From positions 1 to 64,000 of the forward strand of contig CANSOA010000007.1 in assembly GCA_947648495.1 (NCBI GenBank): 64,000 nucleotides of DNA. Reading direction: 5' to 3'. Shown here one piece after another: positions 29,845 through 38,842 of the stretch. Numbering within the stretch: position 1 is the first letter of the stretch; the number at the start of each line of letters is the position of its first letter. This DNA is from an uncultured Clostridium sp. (lineage in GTDB: Bacteria; Bacillota; Clostridia; TANB77; CAG-508). The position numbers were made by a program, and so were the translations under genes. Below the pieces are notes generated by a model, which made no database searches, was not told the origin of the DNA, and was given only the letters and a program-made list of their open reading frames with translations.

Positions 29845-31203
29845 TTAGTTCTCTGGTGTTATTCTTTTTTTCATCACTTTTTTCTCTGGAGTTTCAAGTG
29901 TTGTGTCTTGTTCTATCGCCTTTGTTGATTGTTTTTGCATAACCTGTTTCGTTCGTTGCCCTTGTGCTGGTGGAACTCTTCTTTGTAATGGTTTATTGGG
30001 TTCTGTTTTGGCTACATCAACTTCAACTGGTTGTTCCTTAGGTTCTTCTTTGTATTGTTCGACATTTTCCTTTGCAATTTCAAAAACCCTTTTGTTTAAT
30101 TGATCTTCATATTGATCCAATATTTCATTTGCCTTTTCTTTCACTCTTGTTGTTTTATTTCTCTCTTTTTCTAAATCTTCCATTTGTTTTTGTTTATCTG
30201 CTCTTAAAATGCTATCTGTCGCCAAATCAATTGCTTCTATGTTGATTTCTTTGTCTAGTTTTTCTTGTTTCTTTTCTAAAATATCTTTTCCAGAGCTATA
30301 TAAAGCATCATATTGCGCATCCAAAGCTTTTGAAAATTGATAAATTTCTGATTCGTCTCTGTTGTAAGCAATATACAATAATTCTACTAATTCCTCTGAA
30401 TCCAAGATTCGACTGGTAACCTGCGAACTCGCTAACGAACTCGATATGTTTTGACATCTTGTATATAATTCAGAAAAACACATACTATCAATTTCATCTT
30501 TTGAATAATTCGCTAAATTTCCACCCAATTCATTCACAAAATACGATACAACCACATATGTTTTTTGCTGAAGAATATTTTGGTTTGAATTTAAACGGTC
30601 CACATAATCTGTTATGTCAATTCCGTAATTTAGGACATTTTCTTTTCTTCTTTTTTCAAATTCTAATTTTTCAAGCAATGGTCGATTGTTCGCTCTTTTA
30701 GCTTGAATAATTTTTAAACCAATTTTTTCAATATCACTTTTTAAGACATTGACTCTTTCTTTATATCCTGCTACAATTTCTTTCAAGTTTAATGTTCTAC
30801 TTTGAACATATAATTGAATCGGAAATCTCAAGGTATTCAAAAATTGTACAAATCCTTCTTCTACTGCAATTTTTTCCTGTTCTGACATCAAGTCATAATT
30901 TACACCATTACATTGCAAAACCATAACATATTGCGTTTTATTTTTTCGGATAATCATGTTATCAATAATTTCATCAAACTCCATAAAATCCATAATAGAT
31001 TGCTGTGTTAATTCTCCTTGAAATCTGCCATAGTTTTCAATTTTTTTAGTCTCTTTTTGTTCTTCTTCGGAATAAAAAACTGAAGTTTGTTCCTCCTGCT
31101 TTTGTTTTTTGGGCTTAATTAAATATAAATAAAATATCACCAACAAAAACATGATAAAAATAATGACACCAATCATTATTTGTAATACAGTAATAATATC
31201 CAT
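29845..31203 (-). CDS. TraC-like protein with VirB4-type N-terminal domain
   Basis: 452 residues: an N-terminal membrane segment (about 7-28), then YVMVLQCNGVNYDLMSEQEK...FLNTLRFPIQLYVQSRTL near residues 90-145. This pattern is typical of TraC-like proteins and VirB4 N-domains in Gram-positive and candidate-phylum type IV systems. There is no Walker motif. The C-terminal third is a charged coiled coil and a Gln/Thr/Pro-rich tail. It lies 18 bases before virB4 and one base after prgI, and probably couples VirB4 to the membrane. Confidence 0.75.
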   Translation of the reverse strand: MDIITVLQIMIGVIIFIMFLLVIFYLYLIKPKKQKQEEQTSVFYSEEEQKETKKIENYGRFQGELTQQSIMDFMEFDEIIDNMIIRKNKTQYVMVLQCNGVNYDLMSEQEKIAVEEGFVQFLNTLRFPIQLYVQSRTLNLKEIVAGYKERVNVLKSDIEKIGLKIIQAKRANNRPLLEKLEFEKRRKENVLNYGIDITDYVDRLNSNQNILQQKTYVVVSYFVNELGGNLANYSKDEIDSMCFSELYTRCQNISSSLASSQVTSRILDSEELVELLYIAYNRDESEIYQFSKALDAQYDALYSSGKDILEKKQEKLDKEINIEAIDLATDSILRADKQKQMEDLEKERNKTTRVKEKANEILDQYEDQLNKRVFEIAKENVEQYKEEPKEQPVEVDVAKTEPNKPLQRRVPPAQGQRTKQVMQKQSTKAIEQDTTLETPEKKVMKKRITPEN

Positions 31204-31548
31204 CTATTTTTCCTCCTTTGTACTTTCATAGTAAGTATAAATTTTACGTTTTTTTCTAAACTTAATATAGCGAATAATAATCTCACTAATTGGCTCTCCA
31301 CCAATTTTTTTTGTAACTGGAATACTAACAATTGTCGGAATTTTTACTGCTCCTATTATATAGCCAATCACCGCAAAAATCGCCATGGCAATAATTCCAA
31401 CTTTCTTCAATGCCAACATCGAAAATAATCCAAAAAATAAAGCTCCTACACCAGCTCCTATCGCTGTTGTTATTAATGATTTGATAGAGAAAATATATAA
31501 AATTCTCGTCTCTCCTTTATAATTACGTGGTATATAATATGTACCCAT
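31204..31548 (-). CDS. PrgI-family protein (VirB3-like)
   Basis: 114 residues with two close membrane segments (about 25-67) and a C-terminal ISEIIIRYIKFRKKRKIYTYYE, the signature tail of PrgI-family proteins. These are the VirB3-like partners of VirB4 in Gram-positive conjugation systems. It overlaps or abuts the TraC-like gene start, which supports tight co-translation. Confidence 0.85.
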   Translation of the reverse strand: MGTYYIPRNYKGETRILYIFSIKSLITTAIGAGVGALFFGLFSMLALKKVGIIAMAIFAVIGYIIGAVKIPTIVSIPVTKKIGGEPISEIIIRYIKFRKKRKIYTYYESTKEEK

Positions 31549-31571
31549 TTTTCATTCCTCCTTTGTTTGTC

Positions 31572-31970
31572 TTAAAATTTACTTACTACCCCTATAACTG
31601 CTTTCCAGATTCCATAAGCTCCAAATATAACAATACCAGCAACTGCAAGTCCAATGAGTTGTTGTTTTAAAGCAGCTTGTTTATCTGGTGGTGATACAAT
31701 ATACTTAATTCCCATATACGTTGCCGCCGCAACCATAACACCTGCACCTACCATTGTCAGTATTTGTCCTAATCCTAAAAAATTATCTGTTATTGATTTT
31801 GTATTAAAATCTTCTACTTGTTTTCCTCCTTTGGTAACAAAACTATTCGCCTGTTTTTCCATTTTCTGCAATAGTGTTTCCGCTCTAACTCCAAAATGAT
31901 TTATATAAATTACAACGATTAGTAAGTTTACTAACAAAAATACAATTAAAAACTTTTTCTTCTTATTCAT
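31572..31970 (-). CDS. VirB2/TrbC-like pilin, copy 1 (divergent)
   Basis: 132 residues: N-terminal signal (about 7-25), a spacer, then two membrane helices separated by GIKYIVSPPDKQAALKQQ. This corresponds to the GIKYMSA.P.EKA..K. loop of the other six copies but is clearly the most divergent. It sits directly before prgI in the operon, so it is the best candidate for the core pilin or for a distinct minor subunit. Confidence 0.75.
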   Translation of the reverse strand: MNKKKKFLIVFLLVNLLIVVIYINHFGVRAETLLQKMEKQANSFVTKGGKQVEDFNTKSITDNFLGLGQILTMVGAGVMVAAATYMGIKYIVSPPDKQAALKQQLIGLAVAGIVIFGAYGIWKAVIGVVSKF

Positions 31971-32082
31971 TTATCGCTACCTACCTTTAAATTTTTATAA
32001 TATATCATTTTTATTATAATTTAAAAATCAAAATTTTTCAACATTTTTCGTGTAATTTCTTCATTTGTAACATAAATGTAAT

Positions 32083-32115
32083 AAAAAAAGCGAAAAAACC
32101 GAAAGTTTTTCCACT
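32083..32115 (-). terminator. terminator after pilin copy 2
   Basis: Minus strand GGAAAAAC, TTTC loop, GGTTTTTTC and a T-rich tail just after the stop of the pilin gene. AT-rich but symmetric. Confidence 0.55.
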
Positions 32116-32130
32116 TTTTACCACCTAAAT

Positions 32131-32526
32131 TTATGAATTTAAACTAAGTCCCACATCTGCTATAATTGAGACTATATGTAATGATGCAAACAATAAGGCA
32201 CAACCGATTACAATTGGAACTGCTTGCTTTTTTATATCTGCTTTTTCATTTGAACTCGCCATCATATATTTAATTCCAAGAATTGTCACTACGATAAGAG
32301 AGATGCCACTTCCAGCTATACGAATTAATACGATAGTAGTCGCAAGAACTTTTGCAATTCCTTCGTCAGAATTTACAGTAGTACTTCCAACAGAGCTCAT
32401 ATCGCTTATCATTGTATCCATTTGGGTTGTATCTTTTTTATCTTCACCTGCGAATGTTTGCATTGGAGTTAAAGCTATGAGCATACAAAATATTGCTAAT
32501 ATAATTACACATTTTTTTATTTTCAT
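32131..32526 (-). CDS. VirB2/TrbC-like pilin, copy 2
   Basis: 131 residues: signal peptide (about 6-26, ending near TFAG), a short mature N-terminus, two membrane helices and the loop IKYMMASSNEKADIKKQ between them. The helix-loop-helix shape with a cleaved signal is that of VirB2/TrbC pilins. It is followed by a hairpin terminator, so it can be transcribed apart from the genes downstream. Confidence 0.8.
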   Translation of the reverse strand: MKIKKCVIILAIFCMLIALTPMQTFAGEDKKDTTQMDTMISDMSSVGSTTVNSDEGIAKVLATTIVLIRIAGSGISLIVVTILGIKYMMASSNEKADIKKQAVPIVIGCALLFASLHIVSIIADVGLSLNS

Positions 32527-32560
32527 ATCTTATTTTCCTCTCTTTGTTTTCACTGTTAAA

Positions 32561-32965
32561 TTATAAAGTAGTATTAAATATATTTTCAAAAGTATCTTTT
32601 ATTATATCTAATATGCTTACTGTTCCAATTACAACAATGGCACCAATTGTGAACGTGATTAGTTGACCTTTTATATTAGCCTTTTCAGTTGGTGAAGCTG
32701 ACATGTATTTGATACCTAAATACGTTATCATAATGATTGAAACTCCTGTTGCAACAATTCTAACCACATTTAATATTGGAACTACTATTTTGGTTATAAG
32801 CGTTTTTCCACCTTCTATATCCTCTGAACCTGCTGTTCCGAACATCGCAACAATATTGCTTCCTGCTTTAGGCTCCTCTTCTTGAGCATTACTTACTACT
32901 CGAATGGAAATCACTATTATCATAATGAAAAGAATGATTATCATTTTTTTTATTTTTCTATTCAT
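32561..32965 (-). CDS. VirB2/TrbC-like pilin, copy 3
   Basis: About 134 residues; the ATG at 32965 with GGAGGAC before it is preferred over a TTG at 32977. Signal peptide, a mature part starting near AQEEEPKAG, two membrane helices with the loop IKYMSASPTEKANIKGQ. It is close to copy 2, with 34 bases between them. Confidence 0.8.
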   Translation of the reverse strand: MNRKIKKMIIILFIMIIVISIRVVSNAQEEEPKAGSNIVAMFGTAGSEDIEGGKTLITKIVVPILNVVRIVATGVSIIMITYLGIKYMSASPTEKANIKGQLITFTIGAIVVIGTVSILDIIKDTFENIFNTTL

Positions 32966-33064
32966 TTTGTCCTCCAAAATTATTAAGTTTTGTCTCTAAT
33001 TTTATTATACCGAAAGTTTTTACTTTTTTCAACAAATTTCTTAAAATAAATTTTATTTTTTGCA

Positions 33065-33100
33065 TAAAAAAACTATATTGGCTCAATTGCTAATATAGTT
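33065..33100 (-). terminator. terminator after pilin copy 4
   Basis: Minus strand AACTATATT, a loop, AATATAGTT followed by a run of T, directly after the stop of the pilin at 33110. Confidence 0.75.
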
Positions 33101-33109
33101 CCTTTTAAA

Positions 33110-33520
33110 CTATTTTGTATTTTCTGTAGCAAAATTAATAATTACAGCCAATATATTAGAAGATGCAAAAAGGATTACTGCTCCAACAATATACGCTGTT
33201 GCCGATTTTTTAAACTCTGCTTTTTCAGTTGGCGCTGCTGACATGTATTTGATAGCTATATAACTTATCATAATAATAGCAATTCCTGTTCCTACTATTC
33301 TAATTGTGTTTATGATTGTTCCCATGATATTTTGAGTTGTACTTGTTACTTGTTGGTTTTCTGTTGATACCTTATCAAATCCTTCAAAATTATCTACACT
33401 CCAAGAAGTAAATCCCGATGCACTTCCATTATTGGCAGCAAAAACTGGCAAACTATTGGCAATTCCCAGATATAATATCAATAAGAAAATTGATACTATC
33501 TTTAATATTTTTCTATTCAT
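33110..33520 (-). CDS. VirB2/TrbC-like pilin, copy 4
   Basis: 136 residues: signal peptide ending near VFAANN, a Ser/Gly-rich mature start, two membrane helices and the loop IKYMSAAPTEKAEFKKSATAYIVGAVILFASSN. This core is nearly the same as in copy 5, so the two are recent duplicates. Followed by its own terminator. Confidence 0.82.
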   Translation of the reverse strand: MNRKILKIVSIFLLILYLGIANSLPVFAANNGSASGFTSWSVDNFEGFDKVSTENQQVTSTTQNIMGTIINTIRIVGTGIAIIMISYIAIKYMSAAPTEKAEFKKSATAYIVGAVILFASSNILAVIINFATENTK

Positions 33521-33539
33521 ACTTTCCTCCTACTTGATT

Positions 33540-33944
33540 TTATTTACTTCCTATATTTGCTGTGGCAAAATCAGAGATTACACCTAATAAATTAGAAGAT
33601 GCAAATAAAACTACTGCACCTACAATATAGGCCGTTGCTGATTTTTTAAATTCCGCTTTTTCATTTGGTGCCGCTGACATATATTTGATTGCGACATAAG
33701 TTATCATAATTATGGCAACTCCTGTTCCCACTATTCTGATTATATTAATGATTGTTCCAACTATATTTCCAGTTGATTTTGCCAAGCCTTCTCCTTTCGC
33801 TTGTTTCGTCCAATCTGCTGTTACTTGAGTGGCAAAATTGAATTCAGCATTAACAAATGAATTTCCTAATAAATTACTTGAAAATAGTACAAAAAATATT
33901 AAAAACATTAGTGAAATTAATAAACTTTTTAATTTTCTTTTCAT
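33540..33944 (-). CDS. VirB2/TrbC-like pilin, copy 5
   Basis: 134 residues with signal peptide, two membrane helices and a core almost identical to copy 4. The mature N-terminal 30 residues differ completely from copy 4, which suggests that the exposed part is under diversifying pressure while the packing helices are kept. Confidence 0.82.
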   Translation of the reverse strand: MKRKLKSLLISLMFLIFFVLFSSNLLGNSFVNAEFNFATQVTADWTKQAKGEGLAKSTGNIVGTIINIIRIVGTGVAIIMITYVAIKYMSAAPNEKAEFKKSATAYIVGAVVLFASSNLLGVISDFATANIGSK

Positions 33945-33985
33945 TTTTTCTCCTTTCTATTTATACATTTTATATTTTTTACAAT

Positions 33986-34381
33986 TTATGTACCAATATT
34001 AACACTGGTGAAATCATATATAATTGCCAAAATATTGGTCGCTGCAAATACCAACACAGCTCCTAAAACATAAATACTCGCGCTTTTTTTAAAATCCGCT
34101 TTCTCACTTGGCGCTGCTGACATATATTTAATTCCTAAATATGTTATCATAATAATCGCTGTTCCTGTCCCAATGATTCTGATTGTATTGATGATAGTTG
34201 CCATCAATCTTTCTGCTGCTTTATTAGCTTTTTCATTTGAACTAACAGAATTATCAGTAAATATGGCAAAATCCTTGCCAGATTCTATTGAAACAACCGC
34301 AAAAGCTGTATTAGTAAATGTTCCAATAAGCATTATTACAAGAATTAATCCGATTACTATTTTAAAATCTTTCTTACGCAT
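33986..34381 (-). CDS. VirB2/TrbC-like pilin, copy 6
   Basis: 131 residues: signal peptide ending near NTAFA, a mature start VVSIESGKDFAIF, two membrane helices with the loop IKYMSAAPSEKADFKKSASIYV. Same family as copies 4 and 5 with a different exposed segment. Confidence 0.82.
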   Translation of the reverse strand: MRKKDFKIVIGLILVIMLIGTFTNTAFAVVSIESGKDFAIFTDNSVSSNEKANKAAERLMATIINTIRIIGTGTAIIMITYLGIKYMSAAPSEKADFKKSASIYVLGAVLVFAATNILAIIYDFTSVNIGT

Positions 34382-34484
34382 CTTTACCTCCAGTGTTTTT
34401 CTATCATTATTTTACAATATATTTGAAATTTTTGCAATACTTTTTTTAAATGTAATACAATTGTAATAATTTTCTATCAAAAAC

Positions 34485-34523
34485 AAAAAACACGCATGCT
34501 AAAATAACATCCGTGTTTTTTAT
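34485..34523 (-). terminator. terminator after pilin copy 7
   Basis: AAAAACACG and CGTGTTTTTT pair across a 17-base loop just past the stop of the first pilin gene, with T-runs on both sides. It would let the first pilin be made in excess over the downstream genes. Confidence 0.7.
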
Positions 34524-34537
34524 TTTATGACTAAATT

Positions 34538-34996
34538 TTATCCTAAATAAACTTTTACAGTAGCCATTAATAATTCCATCGAAGACCTTACTTCGTCTGC
34601 TTTAATATTTGCTGTTGCAAAGTTTTTGATTACTTGTAATATTCCAGCTGCTGCAAACAACACAATAGCTCCTACTACATAGATTGTAATACCTTTTTTA
34701 AGTTCCGCTTTCTCGCTTGGCGCTGCAGATATGTATTTGATTGCCATTACAACAAGCATAATGATAGCAATACCCATACCAACTACTTGAACAAGATTAA
34801 TAATCGCTGCAACAACTTGTGTAAAAGTTCCCTTAGCATTGGAATTATCACCCATACCACTAAATTGATTAATGTCTATATTATCCCATGTGCTACTAGA
34901 TGCATCATTAGCAGCGAATACTGCTGTTGATAACATTGTCACTACCATTAATACCATTAATACGACTGATAAAAATTTCATTACCTTTCTATTCAT
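34538..34996 (-). CDS. VirB2/TrbC-like pilin, copy 7 (first of the array)
   Basis: 152 residues, the longest of the seven: signal peptide ending near VFAAND, two membrane helices, the loop IKYISAAPSEKAELKKGITIYVVGA, and an extra C-terminal helix of about 20 residues. It is preceded by a good promoter and an AAGGAGG site and followed by its own terminator, as expected for a major subunit made in large amounts. Confidence 0.82.
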   Translation of the reverse strand: MNRKVMKFLSVVLMVLMVVTMLSTAVFAANDASSSTWDNIDINQFSGMGDNSNAKGTFTQVVAAIINLVQVVGMGIAIIMLVVMAIKYISAAPSEKAELKKGITIYVVGAIVLFAAAGILQVIKNFATANIKADEVRSSMELLMATVKVYLG

Positions 34997-35052
34997 AGTT
35001 TTTCCTCCTTTTCTATATTATCAAAATTTTATAAACATACTTCTATATTTTA

Positions 35053-35081
35053 ATGATAGCATATAATTTTTGGTTTGTAAA
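35053..35081 (-). promoter_or_regulatory. sigma-A type promoter of the pilin array
   Basis: On the minus strand TTTACA, 17 bases, TATCAT, about 55 bases before the first pilin ATG. This is probably the main promoter of the pilin and secretion genes downstream. Confidence 0.6.
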
Positions 35082-35180
35082 CATTTTTTTGCAAAATTTT
35101 TCTAATTTTTTTCAACGTTATATTGCAACATTTTTCTTTATTATATATAATTTTAAAAAATATTAATGAGGAAATATAAA

Positions 35181-36650
35181 ATGAAAAAATATCAAACTAA
35201 TTTAAAGCTTACACTCTTTTTTATTACACTTTTTGTAACAATTCTTTTAGACTCTTTACAGACTAATTTTAATCTTTATGATGAAACTTGGAATTTCCAA
35301 AGTATTTTTAAAATGTATCAAGGCGGAATTCTTTATCAAGATAATAACGTAATTCATACACCGCTGTTTTTTGTTTTGGGAAACTGGGTGTTTCAACTTT
35401 TTAGCGCTAATTTTCTCGTTTTTCGAATATATGGAACGATTATTTTCTTTTTAAAATATGTTTTCTTGTTTCTTATTTTAAGGAAACTAGATGTAAAAAA
35501 GTCGCTTACTATACTTTATATAACGTTCTGGTTTATGCTTGATACTGATAATATTGGCTCTGGTGCCAATTATAATCAATTGGCTTTGTTGTTATGTTTG
35601 ATTGGAATTTTGTGGTATGTAACTCATTATCACAAAAAATTCTATCATTTGGGGCAAGGTTTGCTAATCTTTTTAGTATTTTTTACAAAGCAAAATATTG
35701 GATTTTACTACGCTTTTGGAATTGTGCTATTTGAAATATTAGAACACGGATTTGATACTAAATTTTTTATTAATCAATTGGTAAAATTAGCGTCATTTTT
35801 GCCTTGTATACTAATTTCTGCAATTATTATGTATGTCAAAGGAAATTTATTTGGATTTATCAATTTGTGTTTTGGTAGCCTCTTAGAATTTGGAAGTACG
35901 AATCACACTTTTAACCCAACTACTTTGGAAGCCATTGCTGTTATGTTATTTGTTACTGTTTTTGGTGTTTATATTATAGTAAAATCAAACGCTTCAAAAA
36001 TTGAAAAAGATCACATGAAATTTTTACTATGTTTAGCAACTTGTTTGTCATTTACAATGTTACCGCTTATCAACCCTTATCATACTATTATGGCTTTGTC
36101 GTTTTATTACTTACTTTTTGTTTATATGTTAGATTGCCTACTACTTCAAGATATACTTTCTCCAAAAATACAAAAAAATATATTACCACTTATCTGCTTT
36201 TTCATCTTTTTTGCTATTTTTGCAGAAATAGGACATATTTATTTTTACAATTACAAAAATTTAAAACATTTTGAGGCATCTCATCCGTTTTATAACGCAC
36301 CTATTGCTGACAAAAACTTAACTCAAATTCAAGATATGACAAATTATATTTCAAACAAACAAAAAACAGGAACTGATGTTATTATTTTAGCATACGACGC
36401 CGCATCTTACATGGTTCCTTTACAAATTAACAACTGTGAATTCGACCTTCTCCTTAGTGGAAATTTGGGCTATCGTGGAATTGAAAATACCATCCAAAAA
36501 ATTTCCCAAATGCAAAATACGGAATTTCTTATATTTACAAACGAGGAAGATTGCTTCTATCAAGAACCAAAGCAAATCCGAGAATATGTTATACAAAATT
36601 TAGAAAAAACTGGTGAATTCTTAAATTATTCTATTTACATAAATAGATAA
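35181..36650 (+). CDS. GT-C type membrane glycosyltransferase, family uncertain
   Basis: About 489 residues; the ATG at 35181 has GAGGAA before it and is preferred over 35166. About ten membrane segments. The first outer loop has LYDETWNF and later GGILYQDNNVIHTPLFF, the Asp-containing loop pattern of lipid-linked sugar transferases (PMT/ArnT-like). The C-terminal 120 residues are outside the membrane part. It likely transfers a sugar from a polyprenyl carrier onto a surface molecule. Stands alone, oriented away from the pilin genes. Confidence 0.65.
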   Translation: MKKYQTNLKLTLFFITLFVTILLDSLQTNFNLYDETWNFQSIFKMYQGGILYQDNNVIHTPLFFVLGNWVFQLFSANFLVFRIYGTIIFFLKYVFLFLILRKLDVKKSLTILYITFWFMLDTDNIGSGANYNQLALLLCLIGILWYVTHYHKKFYHLGQGLLIFLVFFTKQNIGFYYAFGIVLFEILEHGFDTKFFINQLVKLASFLPCILISAIIMYVKGNLFGFINLCFGSLLEFGSTNHTFNPTTLEAIAVMLFVTVFGVYIIVKSNASKIEKDHMKFLLCLATCLSFTMLPLINPYHTIMALSFYYLLFVYMLDCLLLQDILSPKIQKNILPLICFFIFFAIFAEIGHIYFYNYKNLKHFEASHPFYNAPIADKNLTQIQDMTNYISNKQKTGTDVIILAYDAASYMVPLQINNCEFDLLLSGNLGYRGIENTIQKISQMQNTEFLIFTNEEDCFYQEPKQIREYVIQNLEKTGEFLNYSIYINR

Positions 36651-36705
36651 TTTGTGTTATAATATAAATATAATAGTTTTATAAATGATAAATGAGGTGA
36701 ATTTT

Positions 36706-36900
36706 ATGAATTTTAAAGGGAAAAATAAGGAAAAAGAATCGCACAAAAAAGAAATGGACAATGAAATTGAAATTGTTATGGGCGATGATTCCAATTTTGA
36801 ATTAGAAATTTCTGACGTTGGAGATTGTATGAATGATTTAAGACCAAAAGATCGCGAAAAAAAGAAAAAAGAAATTGTCATTCCAAAAACTAAAAAATAA
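36706..36900 (+). CDS. small charged hypothetical protein
   Basis: 64 residues from the ATG at 36706, which has GAGGTG seven bases before it. Very rich in Lys and Glu with no hydrophobic segment. No family recognised. A hairpin terminator follows. Confidence 0.55.
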   Translation: MNFKGKNKEKESHKKEMDNEIEIVMGDDSNFELEISDVGDCMNDLRPKDREKKKKEIVIPKTKK

Positions 36901-36904
36901 CGTA

Positions 36905-36929
36905 AAAAGAAGGGTTTTGTCCCTTCTTT
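36905..36929. terminator. bidirectional terminator between converging genes
   Basis: AAAGAAGGG and CCCTTCTTT pair across a short loop between the small charged gene and the end of the glycosyltransferase gene on the other strand. Confidence 0.75.
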
Positions 36930-38553
36930 AATTTTTCCATAATACATGAATTTCTCCATACAACTGTGTTTCAAATCCGTTTTTTATGAGCGCATTTAAT
37001 TTTTCTGCGTCATTTTTTATCATGTAAACTGCATCTTCGTCTATTGGCTCTGGAATTTGGAATGTGTATTTGCCATATTGAGTTACAATTTCGTTTTCTA
37101 TTTGCAAATTTTCTTGAAATTCATAGGGTGAAATTGGTGTTGCAATCAGTGTATAAATATAGGTTTGATTTAAGCAATTTTCCACATAAATTTTATTTTT
37201 CTGTAATGACTCTGCTTTGCCAGATGCTTCTATAATTTCTTCCTCAAAATACATTAAATCGCTTTTTGCAAATTCTGTAAAATAATTATGAAGAAAAAAT
37301 CCCGCTTCTAGGCAATACGCCAAAACAATAACAATTCCCACATATTTCATTTTATCCGAACTATACGCCACAAACCTACCAGCAAAATAAATCATTGGAA
37401 TATAAATTGCATTTATTTTATTAATATTTAGTTCTGCAATGCATAAACCAAGTAAAAACATAATAATAAATGTCACAAGCATGATAAAATCTAAACTTAA
37501 TTCTTTTTTATTAAAATCTTTTATCACATTTTGTATAACTTCTACCAAACCAAAAATAACAAGCGGTATAGACAATTTATATAGAGTTCCAAACCCTTCA
37601 ATTGCATTATAATTCAAGAAATCTTTTGTAAAAAGAATTTCAAAAATCTGATTTATATTTGGTGGAATATTCTTAAAAGAAATTTCTCCACCTCGATAAA
37701 ACCATAATTTAGGGATAGAGAAAATGGGAATTGTTGCTTTTTCCAAAATTCCACTATTGATGACTAACATCAAAATTAGCGGAATTGCTAAAATTCCTAA
37801 AGGTATTGCCATTGCAAAAATATTTTTGATTTTGATTTTTTTTAGCAATATCATAAACAAAAGTACTATTCCAATTATAGCTGGTATTGCTAGATAGGCT
37901 ATTGCGTAAGTATATAAAGTAAGTCCCCAAAAAACACCTGATAAAATGTACCAGAAGAGTTTGTCAGAATTTAGAGCTTTCATAAATATAAAAGTTGAAA
38001 TTGTCAAAAGTGAGCTCATTAAATAGGATTCTAGTCCCCACCTTGATTTCATCACAAAAAATGGTGATACAACAAGAATAAAACTAATAAATAACGCATT
38101 TTTCTTGTCCTTATTTTCAGCAATCATTTTGTACAAAACAATCAATGATAGCAAACTAACTAGCACAGCAGGCAACCTGAAAATGGTTTTACTTACGCCA
38201 AATATTCTTATACAAATTGCTGATAAATAGGTATATAAAGCATTTTGCCCTCCGCCAAAATTAATAAAATACACTGGCAATTTATATAAATAGCGATCCA
38301 CACCATACTTTGAAATGCAAATTGCATCATACCATGCTCCTGCCTCGTCAACATGCAAGCCTTGTGGAATATTTTCTATTTTATAGGTTAATAAAACAGA
38401 TGAAATGACAAAAATTACTATAAAAATAAATTTTCCGTATTTTTCAAGCCATTGATTGGTATGATTTGATTGTTCTGTTTTATTTTTTATTTTTGTAATT
38501 ATGCAGATTATTAATGTCATGAAAAATAAAAAATCAGCCATTATATTTATCAT
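36928..38553 (-). CDS. GT39/PMT-like membrane glycosyltransferase
   Basis: About 541 residues. The ATG at 38553 has AGAAAGGA before it and is preferred over 38598. About twelve membrane segments; the first outer loop has GLHVDEAGAWYDA, then INFGGGQNALYTYLSA, the pattern of dolichyl/undecaprenyl-phosphate-mannose transferases. Probably moves a sugar from an undecaprenyl carrier to a cell-surface acceptor. Convergent with the other glycosyltransferase; the two are distant in sequence. Confidence 0.75.
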   Translation of the reverse strand: MINIMADFLFFMTLIICIITKIKNKTEQSNHTNQWLEKYGKFIFIVIFVISSVLLTYKIENIPQGLHVDEAGAWYDAICISKYGVDRYLYKLPVYFINFGGGQNALYTYLSAICIRIFGVSKTIFRLPAVLVSLLSLIVLYKMIAENKDKKNALFISFILVVSPFFVMKSRWGLESYLMSSLLTISTFIFMKALNSDKLFWYILSGVFWGLTLYTYAIAYLAIPAIIGIVLLFMILLKKIKIKNIFAMAIPLGILAIPLILMLVINSGILEKATIPIFSIPKLWFYRGGEISFKNIPPNINQIFEILFTKDFLNYNAIEGFGTLYKLSIPLVIFGLVEVIQNVIKDFNKKELSLDFIMLVTFIIMFLLGLCIAELNINKINAIYIPMIYFAGRFVAYSSDKMKYVGIVIVLAYCLEAGFFLHNYFTEFAKSDLMYFEEEIIEASGKAESLQKNKIYVENCLNQTYIYTLIATPISPYEFQENLQIENEIVTQYGKYTFQIPEPIDEDAVYMIKNDAEKLNALIKNGFETQLYGEIHVLWKN

Positions 38554-38631
38554 TTTGGATTCCTTTCTATTTGGTTTTTCTGACATATCATACATCACAA
38601 GAATATTTTTGTCAATTTTTTTATAAATTTC

Positions 38632-38660
38632 TTGACAAATGGAAATAATACGTTTATAAT
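38632..38660 (+). promoter_or_regulatory. consensus promoter of the tRNA-Met gene
   Basis: TTGACA, exactly 17 bases, TATAAT: a perfect sigma-A consensus pair, 30 bases before the tRNA. Confidence 0.85.
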
Positions 38661-38689
38661 ATACATGTCAACTTTATAGGTTGACCTAT

Positions 38690-38766
38690 GGCGAGGTAGC
38701 TCAGCTGGCTAGAGCAACTGGTTCATACCCAGTAGGTCGAGGGTTCGAGTCCCCCTCTCGCTACCA
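38690..38766 (+). tRNA. tRNA-Met (anticodon CAT, elongator type)
   Basis: A full cloverleaf can be drawn: 7-bp acceptor stem (closed by two G-T pairs), D arm GCTC..., anticodon stem ACTGG/CCAGT with loop TTCATAC, T arm with GTTCGAGTC, and an encoded CCA end. The anticodon stem lacks the three G-C pairs of initiators, so it is an elongator. It is the only tRNA in the window, so nothing here bears directly on decoding of CGG. Confidence 0.95.
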
Positions 38767-38767
38767 A

Positions 38768-38805
38768 AAAAAATTCTCTTATCTATTGATATGAGAAATT
38801 TTTTA
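38768..38805 (+). terminator. terminator after the tRNA
   Basis: ATTCTCTTATC and GATATGAGAAAT pair imperfectly and are followed by TTTTTT, directly after the CCA end. Confidence 0.65.
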
Positions 38806-38842
38806 TTATTATATTAAAATATCTAAAAGTGGGGACTTTTAA

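Noticed and set aside
36657..36974. Open frame on the minus strand opposite the small charged gene
   Set aside because: It overlaps the better-supported plus-strand gene with its ribosome binding site and crosses a terminator.
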